Source: Torymus aiolomorphi (Eukaryota; Arthropoda; Insecta; Hymenoptera; Torymidae). From it: a stretch of 64,000 bases of DNA. Shown one piece after another: positions 1-10,192 of this stretch (positions are counted from its first letter, which is position 1; each line of letters begins with the position of its first letter). The stretch lies in assembly GCA_036365515.1 (NCBI GenBank), contig CM070873.1:171183104-171247103 (forward strand). Reading direction: 5' to 3'. Position numbers and translations under genes: made by a program. Below the pieces are notes generated by a model. The model saw nothing but the letters and a program-made list of their open reading frames with translations. It was not told the origin of the DNA and ran no database searches.

Positions 1-731
1 GGTAACCAATCTTTGTTGTAGTCGCGTATCGTATCGTTTTCGTCTGTTAAGACTAAGTCAATCCATGTATGCGATTTTTTCTTGTGATGTGTTGGGCCGT
101 GCTGTATGATCTGGTGCGATAGTTCTTTTGCTAAACTTCTGATGGTGTTTGCATCTGCATCCCTATTCGATAATAAATCTGCGTTAAAATCGCCCAAAAT
201 AATTTTGTGACTGAAATCAGTACACAGATCGCGCAACACATTGAGAAACTCAGTGTTCTTCTGCATGGCAATCTTGGGAGGCCTGTATATAACCCCGATC
301 AGGATGGGGGCAGATTCCCCCTGTTGTATCGAACAGAATAAGTACTCAGGGATGCCGGGCTTTCCCAAACCCAACGTCCGGGAGCTCGCTAACTTAGAAA
401 TCTTAAATCCGTTACGCACATACAGGGCCACACCTCCCCCATTTATATTACGGTCCTGCCTTATGACAGAAAAACCCTCCAGTTTAATCAGATGATCATC
501 CACAGCAGGGCCCAACCATGACTCAGCTATCGCAAAAAGGTGGTAGGAGGGATTCTCCGCGATAAACCGGCGAAATTTTCCCACGTGAGCTCTAATCGAG
601 TTCACGTTAAGAAAACCCGCTTTAAGGAAATTCCCCTTCCTCCCATCGATCACCACCGGATCCAGTCACGAAGTTGCAGCCGCCAATCTGCCAGTCTGGG
701 CTGCTTCAGGACGCATGATGTTAGTAGACAT
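1..731 (-). pseudogene. Non-LTR ORF2, endonuclease domain (partial, one internal stop)
   Basis: Read leftward, the frame encodes the N-terminal endonuclease/exonuclease/phosphatase domain that nicks target DNA. Visible motifs are GFLNVNSIRAH (metal-binding Asn), AESWLGP (catalytic Glu), GGGVALYV, GVIYRPPK, LGDFNADLL (catalytic Asp/Asn) and TWIDLVLTD near the edge. The best ATG is at 731-729, 124 bases after the ORF1 stop. An in-frame TGA at 668-666 cuts a 21-residue leader from the conserved domain, so this copy is probably dead unless translation starts below the stop. The rest of ORF2, including reverse transcriptase, lies outside the window. Confidence 0.8.
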
Positions 732-854
732 TCTCGAAAGACTTTTGCTTTTACTAAGAGAGGTGTTTGCACACTTGCGAAGTTTGCCCGGAGCGGCCAG
801 ATATGCTCCTTGAATGGCTTGCAGATCGGCGGCCGACGCGAAAACATGCGCACG

Positions 855-2387
855 CTAACCATTTTTGCGCCTAACCAAGAAATTTCCACCGCTGTGCCAA
901 GTATATTTGAAGCCCAGCCCCTGTGCAATGGGCTTCAAACTTTTGAATAATTGAAATTTTGTATGGGGCAACATTTCATTGATAAATATTTTTCGCTTGG
1001 GCACATAAGTGGCAGTAATTGGGTCAAGCATTTCCAAGTTGAGGTCATTCGTGGTGAGGTAATTATTGGCGAGCGCACGCTTGGCTCGCATAACATCACT
1101 GACTAGCCGGCGATTTTCGAGCCTGACTACGCAGGAGGGAAATGCGCTCGGCCTTGACGCCGAGCTCATCCCCAGCTCTTCATTCTGCTCCTCGGTCAAG
1201 CTCCGCGGCTGAAGGATGCGAGTCCCGATAACACTCGTTTTTCCAATCGATGGAAGGACTTTACTAAGCACTGCGAAGGCAATTTCATTGGTTACTTCTA
1301 CTGAAGCATTACAATTCTTCACCAGAATACAATTTATTATAATTTCGCAGCACTCGGAGCCATCCTCGCCACCCGCAGCCCCCACCTCGGATCCCGCACG
1401 AGAGGCAGCGTTCATTGCCGGGCCGGTAAATGTGTGACGGATAAGAGCTCCCACATGAGCCGAATCAGTTGGTTTTTCAAACCCCATCGAGCTATTATAT
1501 GCGTCGCTAGCGTTGTTTACATGAATTTTATTAAAATTATTTGTATGCTGGTGAGAACCCTGGTATTTAGCATGATTTTCATTCAAATTATTTAATTTAT
1601 CGGACATCGCTATATTGTCCTTGAGAAGCAGATCACATTTATTTTGCAGCTCGAGTAAAGTGGAGCTTTGCTTGCTGATTCGATCTTCAAGACCCGAGAT
1701 CCGTGCTGTCAGCGCACTGCCTCCATTTGTTTCCGCGTGAGCAGAAACAAAAGAGGCACCGCACGTGACATCGCCACGACTTCCCAGAGACTTCAGCTCA
1801 TCGATCTGTTTCTCAAGCATGTCAAAACGCTGAAAAAATAGATCCAGGGTGCTCACCGGTATCATGACATTAGTTACTCCGACTAACGGCGAGATTCTTG
1901 TAGAATTATCGATGATGTTGTTGCTGATGTTGTTGTTGTTGCTGATGTTGTTGCTGTTGGTGGTGGTGTCAGTACTGGCGTTGTTGTTAACGCTGCTGAT
2001 GGTCAATTTCTTTTTTCCCGGTGAGGATCCACCGCGTCCAGAGTTATAAGAAGAGTTGAGAGGTACGGTCAGCTTACCAAGAAGCGGCGCCTTGTTACCT
2101 GCAACCCGAGCAGGAGTCGAGGAAACAAGTGGCGCGATTTTCGGCTTAATGCTTAGCTTTAAATCCACCTTGTCCTGCGCGACTTTCGTCGCCGTCCTTG
2201 ATTTGGTTTTTTCCGTCTTGCATATGTTGCATAGCATAGCAGTGAAAGAAACGTTGTTCTCCGATTTACGGATTTCCGTCATTATTTGACATATGTCATG
2301 AAACGATTTATTGCAGCCAGAACAGCTGACCACGACTGCTCCTTTCCTCTCCACTTTTTTGCATATGGCGCAGGATTTTGGGGCCAT
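855..2387 (-). CDS. Non-LTR retrotransposon ORF1 protein, PHD finger and FP-like C-terminus
   Basis: A 510-residue open frame, intact from ATG to stop. Residues about 5-57 hold a C4HC3 PHD-type zinc finger (CAIC, CSGC, FHDIC, CNIC). Residues 100-175 are low-complexity, rich in Ser, Asn and Thr. Residues about 185-290 have heptad-like leucines (DMLEKQIDEL, LLELQNKCDLLL) and probably form a coiled coil. The last 150 residues resemble the C-terminal domain shared by baculovirus FP25K-like proteins and insect retrotransposon ORF1s (RLENRRLVSDVMRAKR, KIFINEMLP, FKYTWHSGG). Such proteins bind the element RNA and act as chaperones in the ribonucleoprotein. An intact frame suggests a younger insertion than its neighbours. 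The family role is established knowledge; the domain assignment is by eye. Confidence 0.8.
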   Translation of the reverse strand: MAPKSCAICKKVERKGAVVVSCSGCNKSFHDICQIMTEIRKSENNVSFTAMLCNICKTEKTKSRTATKVAQDKVDLKLSIKPKIAPLVSSTPARVAGNKAPLLGKLTVPLNSSYNSGRGGSSPGKKKLTISSVNNNASTDTTTNSNNISNNNNISNNIIDNSTRISPLVGVTNVMIPVSTLDLFFQRFDMLEKQIDELKSLGSRGDVTCGASFVSAHAETNGGSALTARISGLEDRISKQSSTLLELQNKCDLLLKDNIAMSDKLNNLNENHAKYQGSHQHTNNFNKIHVNNASDAYNSSMGFEKPTDSAHVGALIRHTFTGPAMNAASRAGSEVGAAGGEDGSECCEIIINCILVKNCNASVEVTNEIAFAVLSKVLPSIGKTSVIGTRILQPRSLTEEQNEELGMSSASRPSAFPSCVVRLENRRLVSDVMRAKRALANNYLTTNDLNLEMLDPITATYVPKRKIFINEMLPHTKFQLFKSLKPIAQGLGFKYTWHSGGNFLVRRKNG

Positions 2388-3548
2388 AATCGTAGAATTT
2401 ATTTTAAATGTCTTGTGACGATGGAATAAAATGGCAAAGAATAATCATAATACAAAATACAAAAGCAGTACTTAAAGTCGTTGCTCAGCAGGGTCCGCGG
2501 ATTGTTTTGATTCCGACAGGTGTATATATGACAGGCTTGCTGGCTACGCTCTTGGTCTCTTAGTCTCTTAGTCTCTTAGGTGGCACGAGTGCTGGCGAGG
2601 CCTTTGACCCCGAGTTTGAAATCTAGCGGTTAGTTTGGAGTGCTAAGCGATGTAACGATTCGCCCGACGATGATGGTGTGCACGTCCGCTCAGATATCAC
2701 CAGTGTTGATGTGAGTGAAGATGTCATGAGGTGACGCAGTGACTGGCGGGGTGCGGTCCGGGAAAATTGACTGTGTTTGTTGTTGTGCGTGTTGCTTCGA
2801 ATCGAGACAACCGTTTTGAAACACAAACACGGGTTTTTCACTTAGCCACACAAATACTAGAAAACGCTTCTGTGCACTTATTGGGACCAGTGCAACACAA
2901 ACTCCGGCACACGGTAGCACTATACTTTAATTAAAAAACGTCACAAAAACCACCGAAACAGGCAAAAAAGATCGGAGCCGTAATAGCACCCGTCTACTCT
3001 CCGCGCGCCACCTAGATCCTCCTAGGGAGAGAGAGAATTGCCGATAATGGCACGACTGCCGCATCAAGGCGTGGAGGCGCGCCGCCGTCTAAAGACGCGC
3101 CGCCACTAAGCGGTGAGAATTAAGCCAGGTTATGCCGATTTAAAATCCGCGTGCAACAGGTAGCAGCAGGAATCGACCCGGCGATCGTTGCCGTCGCGCC
3201 TGGCCAATCACAGCCACCGTTCGAGTAATTAGAGCCCTAATTGGGTTAAATGAATAAGTTTCACCACAAATGGAAAAAGAAAATCGCGACGCGCGCTGAT
3301 ACCTGCTGCCAACCTGCCCACCGGCCGGTCTGATGTAATGAGTGTGAGAGAGAAAGAGAGAGACGCCACCGAGGGAGAAGACGAAAGCGAGCCGGCACCG
3401 CTTCCTTCTTCTTCACTCAGTCCTGGATTGTCGCCTCGTGCACTTCGCAGTATCGGTAGTCTTTCTTTTGAGAGTTTTCGTAGTAGATTTCGGGAGAGTT
3501 CCTCGAGTTGTATTGTACGGGTTGAGTAGAGGTTGTGGAGGGTGCAGA

Positions 3549-3573
3549 GAGAGAGAGAGAGACAGAGAGAGAA

Positions 3574-3634
<61 letters not shown>
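3549..3634 (+). repeat. (GA)n microsatellite inside the LTR
   Basis: An imperfect run of GA dinucleotides with a few CA and AA interruptions. It is matched in the right LTR by a longer run split in two by an inserted retrotransposon fragment. Apparent Arg-Glu or Ser-Leu open frames here are artefacts of the repeat. Confidence 0.95.
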
Positions 3635-3635
<1 letters not shown>

Positions 3636-3875
3636 TGGACGATCCATACGAGCGACAGGCGAGCAACGGTAAGATTTTAGTTGCTGTCGTCGGGAGGCAA
3701 TTGCTTTTCCGCCCCCGACCCTCAATTTTATCGATTTTGTTGTTGGTAGAGTGCGAGCGAAACTCTCAGCGGGGAGCACGTAGCGGCGATTGTCTCGCGT
3801 GCGCGCGCGATCAACCGAGCGGCGAGGCCCCGAGCGGCCATTTTGTTCACCGCGCCGCGACTCCGGATTCATCCG

Positions 3876-3918
3876 TATATAACTGCCCACCGCCAGAGAG
3901 AGAGTTTGGCTCAATAAA
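3876..3918 (+). promoter_or_regulatory. Gypsy LTR TATA box and polyadenylation signal
   Basis: TATATAA at 3876-3882 is followed by AATAAA at 3913-3918. The right LTR keeps AATAAA but has TAGATAA in place of the TATA. The spacing fits a short R region. Promoter function is inferred from position in the LTR. Confidence 0.55.
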
Positions 3919-4361
3919 CAAAACTTGATCTTACATAGTGTTATTAAATTTTTTTTGTATTTTATTTTTTGTTCCTTTCCTTGTTTCGTTCGATTGTGGG
4001 GGGGTTGTCGGTTCGTGTAGTCCGTCGAGGCGCGAATGGCCGGCTACGTCGAACGAAGGGGTGCGTAATTTTCCTGAATTCGCCGAGGGTATCGGTCGGA
4101 CCAGGCCGTCGCAACACCGCCCACGCCCAAGAGAGAGAGGAAGAGTCCACCGCCAAGAAAAGGGGTTGAGCGAGGGAACGCGTGACCGCCGTGTTCTGGC
4201 GCCACTAAAATAAATGTGCCCGCGTCCACGCGTTGCCGTCCGTGAAATTAAGGTCTTTTGTGGGAAGGTGAGAGAGGCGCGACACTCAGTCGTGACCCTA
4301 AAGCCCTCAGGGCGAGGAAATAACGTTGTTAAGGGGGGTGGAAAATTTGCAGCGTTACAAA

Positions 4362-4379
4362 TGGCGCCAGCAACGTGGG
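4362..4379 (+). promoter_or_regulatory. Primer-binding site of the Gypsy element
   Basis: TGGCGCCAGCAACGTGGG lies two bases after the LTR end. A TGG start complements the CCA end of a tRNA, as expected for minus-strand priming. I did not identify which tRNA. Confidence 0.65.
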
Positions 4380-5014
4380 GCCGACACGGACAGTAGGGAA
4401 AATTACACGAATCGACAAGCCGAGACACGCGAGAGACAGAAAAAATTGTAAGTCGAGCCGACTCGCACCAACACATACTAGTATTATTTATCTTTTGCAT
4501 TTATATTTATTTAAAAGTTCAATTGTGTGTGTGTGGACGAGAGATTAGATTAGATTAGATTAGATTAGTTCATTTATTGACGCCTTGGGGTATAACCCCG
4601 TCTGGCGCTTCAAAGAAATACAATAGTAGTAGATTATACAATATTAAATACAAAGTTAAGTTGATACAGCACAAAAGAAAAATGGTAAGTACAACAACGC
4701 AAGTACAAATAGGTATACGGAAAAAGAAAAAAGAGATACGCGCGGTAGATAGCACGGTCGCAGGCACATCGAATCGAATTTTGTTCGCTAGATATTAGAG
4801 TCTCGCACGTAAGGTGGGCGCGGTCGATTGTTCGATAGGATAAATAAGAGCGGCCGGCTATCCTTCATCTCTAACCCGCTTCGCCCAGTCAGCGACGTCC
4901 CTTTCGAATAGCAAGGAGCGAAAGGCACGCTTGAAGCAGCGGACATTCTTTATGTCAAAATTTGTTATCGCTAGCAAGTTTAGCAGTACCATTGAGATGA
5001 GCGTGAAAGAATTT

Positions 5015-7819
5015 TTATAAGCTTCTGTACGCGGAGTGGGTGGGGTCGAATGGCTGGGGTGGGTGGCGCTCAGAGCGACGCACATTGCGATCGATAAAGG
5101 TGCGACAATTGAACCGATCTAGCAGGTATCGAGGGTAGGCGTTGGCGACCACGTTGAAGGCTTGAAGCCCGATAAAGTACTCGCGCCGTCTGCGGGCTGA
5201 CAGCCAGCCTAGGCTAAGTCTATGCGGCATGACATGACCGCGAAAAGGGATTTTTCCGATAACGTAGCGAACACACGCTTTCAGCGCAACCTCGAGTTTT
5301 TCGGTGCGCGTCTTACCAAGCTGGTGATAGATGGGGCATGCATAGTCGAAGCTAGGAAAGATAAGGCTTTCGACCAGATGCTGCCGAACGTCATTGCTGA
5401 CTGCATGGCGGTAGAAGCGTAGCGAGTGGAGAGTGCCGAACACCTTTCGCGTGACGCTTCTTGCATGCGTCTGCCAATCGAGCGTATGCGTCAATGTTAC
5501 TCCCAAGCTTTTCGCCTCCGTGCTGTATGGCAGTGCATGGCCGTCGATGGTGATGCACGGAAGAGAACGGAGATCAAGCCCTTTCGTGTAGAGTTCGCTA
5601 CCCAAGATTAGCACTTTCATCTTGTCTGTATTTAGCAGAAGGCCGTTAGTGCGGGCCCAGTCGGCGACCGCTTGAGCATCACGCGTGATTTCTGCAAGAA
5701 CCTGCGGGAAATCCGTGGGTAGGAAGTGCAGGTACAGCTGGGTGTCGTCGGCGAAGATCATGACTTCGGCGAAACGTATGGCTGATGGGAGGTCATTAAT
5801 GAAGATGGCAAAGAGTAGTGGTCCAAGTACGCTGCCTTGGGGGACCCCCGAGGCCACACGCAGCCAGTCAGATATACTGCCACCATCATCGACGACGGCT
5901 TGAAGGCGATCTGCAAGATACGAAAAAAACCATCTCAGCACTCTGCTCGAGACATTAATTCCTTTCAGCTTGGCGAGCAGAGTCGCATGCGGTATCGAGT
6001 CGAAGGCCTTAGAGAAATCGAAGAGAATGAGGAATGTCAGCATTCCCTTATCAACGGCATAGCGCACCTCGTCAAATACGCCCAAAAGCGCGGTCTGCGT
6101 GCTGTGTCCTCGACGGAAGCCTGCTTGGCGTGGGTGTAGAATGCCATTAACTTCGAGATACCCCTGAAGTTGGTCGTGCACTAGCCGTTCAAGGACCTTT
6201 GAGAGCTCTGGTAGCTGGGCGATTGGCCGAGTGTCGGTGGGCTGACTGATGGCTCGGTTTTTTGCTAGCGGACGAATGAGGGCCTTTTTCCATTGGTTGG
6301 GAAAACAGGTCTGAGTGAGTGAAGAGTTGATGAGGGCCGTGATGTGATGAAGGTATGTCGCTGAGGCCATTTGAAGCATTGGGACAGTTAGTCCACCATG
6401 ACCAGATGCTTTCGAGGATGCGGCGCGGAGCGCAGAGGCCACTTCGCATTCCGAGACAGGGTGAAAGTTGAAACGACAGTTGAGATGGGTACTTAGTGAG
6501 CGGCCGGCGGCTATGTCAAAGTCGAGTTCGGTTAGTGGGCGATGGTGGTTTACTATGGCCGCGTAGTGCGCGTTCAAGGTCGCTGCATCGAAGTGGCGGA
6601 GGGGAGATGGCAAGCTAGGGGCAGAGACATTGAGACGTCGTATTTCGCGCCATTTTGCCGTGGCCGACGTTGCTTCCTGCAGACGTGTCGCAATGTACCG
6701 ATTTTTCGCTCCGTCGAGGGCGTTAGAGACTTGGTACCGAATTTCCCGGAAGTTGGTCAGGTCGATGCGTGAGCCTGATGTACGAGCGACTTTGTACGCA
6801 CGGTCGCGTGCTTTCATTAGTGCCTTGTTTTGAGTGTGGACCCACGGTTTTCGGTGCGACGAAAGTATGACGGTGCGAATAGGGGCGAGAGGGTCAAAGA
6901 CGGCAGTGAGGCCTTGAGTGAGGCAGCGCTTCACCGCATCAACATCTACAGGGCATGGCCCTAAGACGAGTTCCGACGAAGGGGTGGTGGCTGAGAAAGT
7001 GTTCTGTGGAAATAGGGGGAGGAGATGGGTGGGTGGGAGTTGTTGACGCAGGAGCTCGCTCAGTTGTGCTGCATCGATCCTTTTAGTGCACCGGAGCTTG
7101 ATAAATTTGCTCGCTGTGGGAGATTTGGCACAGGCGATTGTCAATTCGAGGAAATCATGGCCCGCGATGAAGGGGGCGTCCGATTTCGTGAATGAGAGCA
7201 CACGGTCACTGCTCGTTACAATAAAAAGGTCGATGCAGGTATGGGACCCGCGCCAGGGCTAGTGGTGGGTAGGAATGGAGGAGATGAGGCAAAGGGAATT
7301 GGAATCTATGTTGTCTTGCAGGCGTATGGTGGCCGAGTCGGTTGGAGAAGCCATGTTTATATTAAAATCACCTGTGACTATGGTAGAGCTAAAATGAGGG
7401 AGATACGTGGACAGGCAGTTAAAGAAATGCAGGGGATAGGCAGATTTAGGCTGACGGTAAACGGTTGCAAAGAGGAGCTTGAAGGTGTTGCTCTTAATTT
7501 TTCAGATTAGAAATTCGAGTTTCGGGTGTTTCCTATCGAAAACCGGATCAGAAGTGGCTAGTATGTTTACATGATAAGTGTCGCGGACGTAAATGCCGAC
7601 ACCACCACCGCCCATTTCCTTCCGGTCGAAATGAAAAAAATTATAACCATCTAGACTGAGGTGAGAGTCTGGTGCGTCTGGCGTGATTTTCGTCTCTGAG
7701 ATGGAAATTGCATCGAAATCGGACTCTGCGACCTTAGCCTCGAGCAGTACCAAGTGAGAAGGGAATAGGCCGTTTACATTAATGTGGCTGGCTACAAATG
7801 TGTTCGCACGCGCTGGCAC
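5015..7819 (-). pseudogene. Non-LTR ORF2: endonuclease plus reverse transcriptase, two nonsense codons
   Basis: One continuous frame of about 934 codons broken only by TGA at 7504-7502 and TAG at 7261-7259. Before the first stop are the endonuclease motifs HINVNGLF, ISETKI and GGGGVGIYV; after it come TVYRQPK, VTGDFNINM and SHTCIDLF. The reverse transcriptase follows, with QLPELSKVLERLVHDQL, ILFDFSKAFDSIPH (motif A), SGVPQGSVLGPLLFAIFINDL and the catalytic FADD box in EVMIFADDTQLYL. The C-terminal part holds the thumb and a Cys-rich end. It performed target-primed reverse transcription. Two stops and no frameshift suggest recent inactivation, or suppression, rather than long decay. The 3' untranslated region follows to 4567. 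Confidence 0.9.
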
Positions 7820-7840
7820 TGAGACGTTTTTCGCTGGACG

Positions 7841-8877
7841 TCATGCAGGCAGGCTCTTTTTCAGCGTCTCGGGATCGGCTTCAGAGTGTATCGGCATCAG
7901 AGCAGTGGTTTTGTTTGGCCGCATGAAAACGGTCAGATTCCTTACTATCGGGCGCTCAAACCCGAGATCTTTGTAGATTGCGGTCGCTCGCTTCAGCAAG
8001 TTATATACAGGCGCGGGCCAGAGCGCGTTCCCCGAGAGATTAGCAGGGCCCCCTGTTCCGAAGATGGTCTGACAATCAAGCCTCTTTAATGCAGGTGTTT
8101 TTCTGAGGATATCGTCTCGCATTGAAGGGCTTGAAAGGGTGTAGACGAAAGCATGCAGCGGTGCATCGCCAGATTGGGCCCGCTGGATGGGCCGAGCGTT
8201 GGCAGGGTTCCATGGCCGAACACCGATAATATGAGGAGAAAGTTGGTGAAGGTTGAGCGCTTGCAATAGTGCGGTGATCAGCGCCTCCGGCTCAAGCATT
8301 ACAGACGAGGGGATGCCTTTTACAAGAAGTTCTCGAGTGAAAGACCGCGAATGGACTCGTAATTTTCGCGGACGGCTTGTTTGATTTCAGCGGAGTCGGC
8401 CGCATGCCTGGCATTTGTTTCCATGAATAATTCGAAAAAGTCGCGGAAGTATATCGGAGCCTCGTTGACCGCCTTTTTAAGCTCATCGCTTACTTGCAGC
8501 GCAGGTTTGGCAGCGGTTGAACATTTTTCGTGGTCGGCGCTCATCTTAACTTCTGACAAATGCTGCGGACTGACAGGTGACAAGGTAGTAGGGCTCGACA
8601 GTGAATCCGATGAGCTATTGCTTAAGTTAATTTCACGTTGAGCGTCAAAGGTGCTAGATCGTGTACTAGAAAATGTAGAGGTGACGAGCGAGGTAGTGCC
8701 TGCGGCTTCAGGGACTTCTCCGCTCGGCAGCAAAGGAATCGCTTTGATGCAACAATCCTTTGCTTTGGTTGAGTTCAGAAACCTTAGAGCGCATCCAGGT
8801 TGTAGTGCAGTTCTGCACGTTCCGCACTTTAGTCGCTTATAGTGGATTCGCTGCTTGCAACGAGAGCAGCTTGGCAT
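7841..8877 (-). pseudogene. Non-LTR ORF1, zinc finger and FP-like domain, one frameshift
   Basis: The first part (8877-8320, 185 codons) starts with a Cys cluster (CSRC, CGTC, GCAL, CCIK) resembling a degenerate PHD finger, then a Ser/Thr-rich linker and a helical segment. The second part (8299-7841) is in another frame and continues with the FP-like C-terminal domain (IIGVRPWNPANARPI, FVYTLSSPSMRDDILRKTP, IYKDLGFERPIVRN). The shift falls near 8300-8325. This protein would bind the element RNA. It resembles the ORF1 at 855-2387 in layout but not closely in sequence, so these are two different families. Confidence 0.7.
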
Positions 8878-9530
8878 ATTCTACACACTATAACTCAGCT
8901 CCTGTGCAAGGCAACCATACAAGCACTTCGCAAGACTATTACTATACTAAGCTAAGGTAAACAATAACACGGTGATAACTGACATATACGAACTATACGG
9001 CCTACACCTAAACATATATGACTAGCTTAATAAATTTAAATCTAACGTACACGAAGTATTGACGAATAAATAAAAAAAGAGAAAAGACACGCTGTGGTAA
9101 TTCACTTGAGCGACAGTATACTATAGATCACTCGGCGACTGATGGTGGTTGCGGTAGCAGACTGGATTAAACAGCAGCAGGCTCAGCAGAAGGCATCATT
9201 GGCAGGCACCGCACCGGCTTGTAGCTTCGATGTCGGTTGTCGGCGTCGGTGAGTCAGGTGGCAGAAGAATGCAGGTCCTGGCCACATCCGATCAGGCAGT
9301 GCACAGCATTTATGCTTGATAGATGCAGGCGTGAATGCTCTCCACCTCAGGTGCAGAATCACTCGGGAAAGTGCAGAAACAGAGTCAGTATCCGAGTGTA
9401 AAGCGGGAGCTAAGTTGCGACAATGCTGTGTCGTACACACCAAAACCAAGAGACCAAGAAAGAGAGGGGGAGAGCGGGCCCGAGTGCACGCCGTGAACAG
9501 TGCGCTACTGCCAACGGCCATTTTGAGCAG

Positions 9531-10192
9531 CGGCTCTTCAACTCAGGCGATAGTCAGGTTGCGATTCGGCCGCCCTGAAAGGGACTTCTTTTTGCGAAAT
9601 TTCAATATTGCTCTGCAAAGGACGGCGTGTCTCACTGCCACCGCCCTTGTACGCCTAGAAAATTTGCCAAATTACAACAAAAGTTCAAATAATCTTGTTA
9701 CGGACCGAGGGTTTTGATCATTTTAGGTGGAAAAAGGAAGGTATTCTCCAGATTGAATTTATTTTTACATATATACTAAAAAAAAAAAAAAAAGTTATGG
9801 AATATCATATATCCCACCAAGAATAAAATAAAATCCCCCACCGCCAGTGAGACACGACCGACCGCGTGGAGACATACCCGAAGGGCCCTCACGCTGGCGT
9901 GTTGCGTGGAATAACCCGAAAAGTTTTGGTGTGTTTTTTTTATTTTTTTTTCTCTCATTCACCTCTTAATTAGATTTGTGTTTTTTATTAAATCGCGCCA
10001 CCGAGGAGGAAGTAGGAGTGAAATTTAATTGTGATATTCACTCCGTTCGCGGACCCTTCGAGCGATATTCAAGGCGCTTTTGAGGCTGCCCGCGTGTACC
10101 TTGGGTTTTAAACACCACCGCCCATCTCCGCGTTGTGCGAAATTATTGTAGTGCGAATTATCGGCGCGAGCGAACTCAACCGCTGAGAGGGG
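9531..10192 (+). other. Gypsy leader upstream of gag, no gene seen
   Basis: Holds the uncertain 5' end of the nested non-LTR element and the rest of the Gypsy untranslated leader, with A and T homopolymers at 9779-9793 and 9935-9951. No coding frame or structured RNA is recognised. Confidence 0.4.

Larger units (their letters stand above)
1..2990 (-). mobile_element. Non-LTR retrotransposon (Jockey/CR1-like), cut by window edge
   Basis: A long interspersed element read leftward: a 5' untranslated region (about 2388-2990), ORF1 (855-2387), then the start of ORF2 (apurinic-type endonuclease) running off the left edge. The order ORF1 with PHD finger, then endonuclease, is that of CR1/Jockey-group elements; the exact clade cannot be set without the reverse transcriptase. 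Its 5' end lies against the left Gypsy LTR near 3019, whose first few bases are missing, so the two insertions touch. No target duplication can be checked because the 3' end is outside the window. Confidence 0.8.
3019..4359 (+). repeat. Left LTR of the Gypsy element
   Basis: Matches 16885-18886 over nearly its whole length, apart from the insertion carried by the right copy; for example the stretch from 3032 equals that from 16902. It ends GTTACA at 4359. Its first bases, TGTA in the right copy, are absent here, where the non-LTR element abuts. It contains a GA microsatellite, a TATA box and AATAAA. Many scattered substitutions between the two LTRs imply an old insertion. Confidence 0.85.
4543..9530 (-). 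mobile_element. Non-LTR retrotransposon with (TAATC)n tail, inserted in the Gypsy leader
   Basis: Read leftward: GC-rich 5' region (to about 9530, uncertain), ORF1 (8877-7841), ORF2 (7819-5015), a 3' untranslated region, and a tail of five TAATC-type pentamers at 4543-4566. A short-tandem tail instead of poly(A) is typical of CR1/I-like elements. The last 40 bases before the tail (TTGGGGTATAACCCCGTCTGG on the plus strand) resemble the truncated copy at 17655-18098, so both belong to related families. A 10-base direct repeat (AAAAGTTCAA at 4513 and 9679) could be the target duplication but is not flush with the tail. Confidence 0.8.

Noticed and set aside
4513..9688. AAAAGTTCAA direct repeats as target duplication of the nested non-LTR element
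   Set aside because: The left copy is about 20 bases from the tail, so it does not sit at the junction; possible coincidence.
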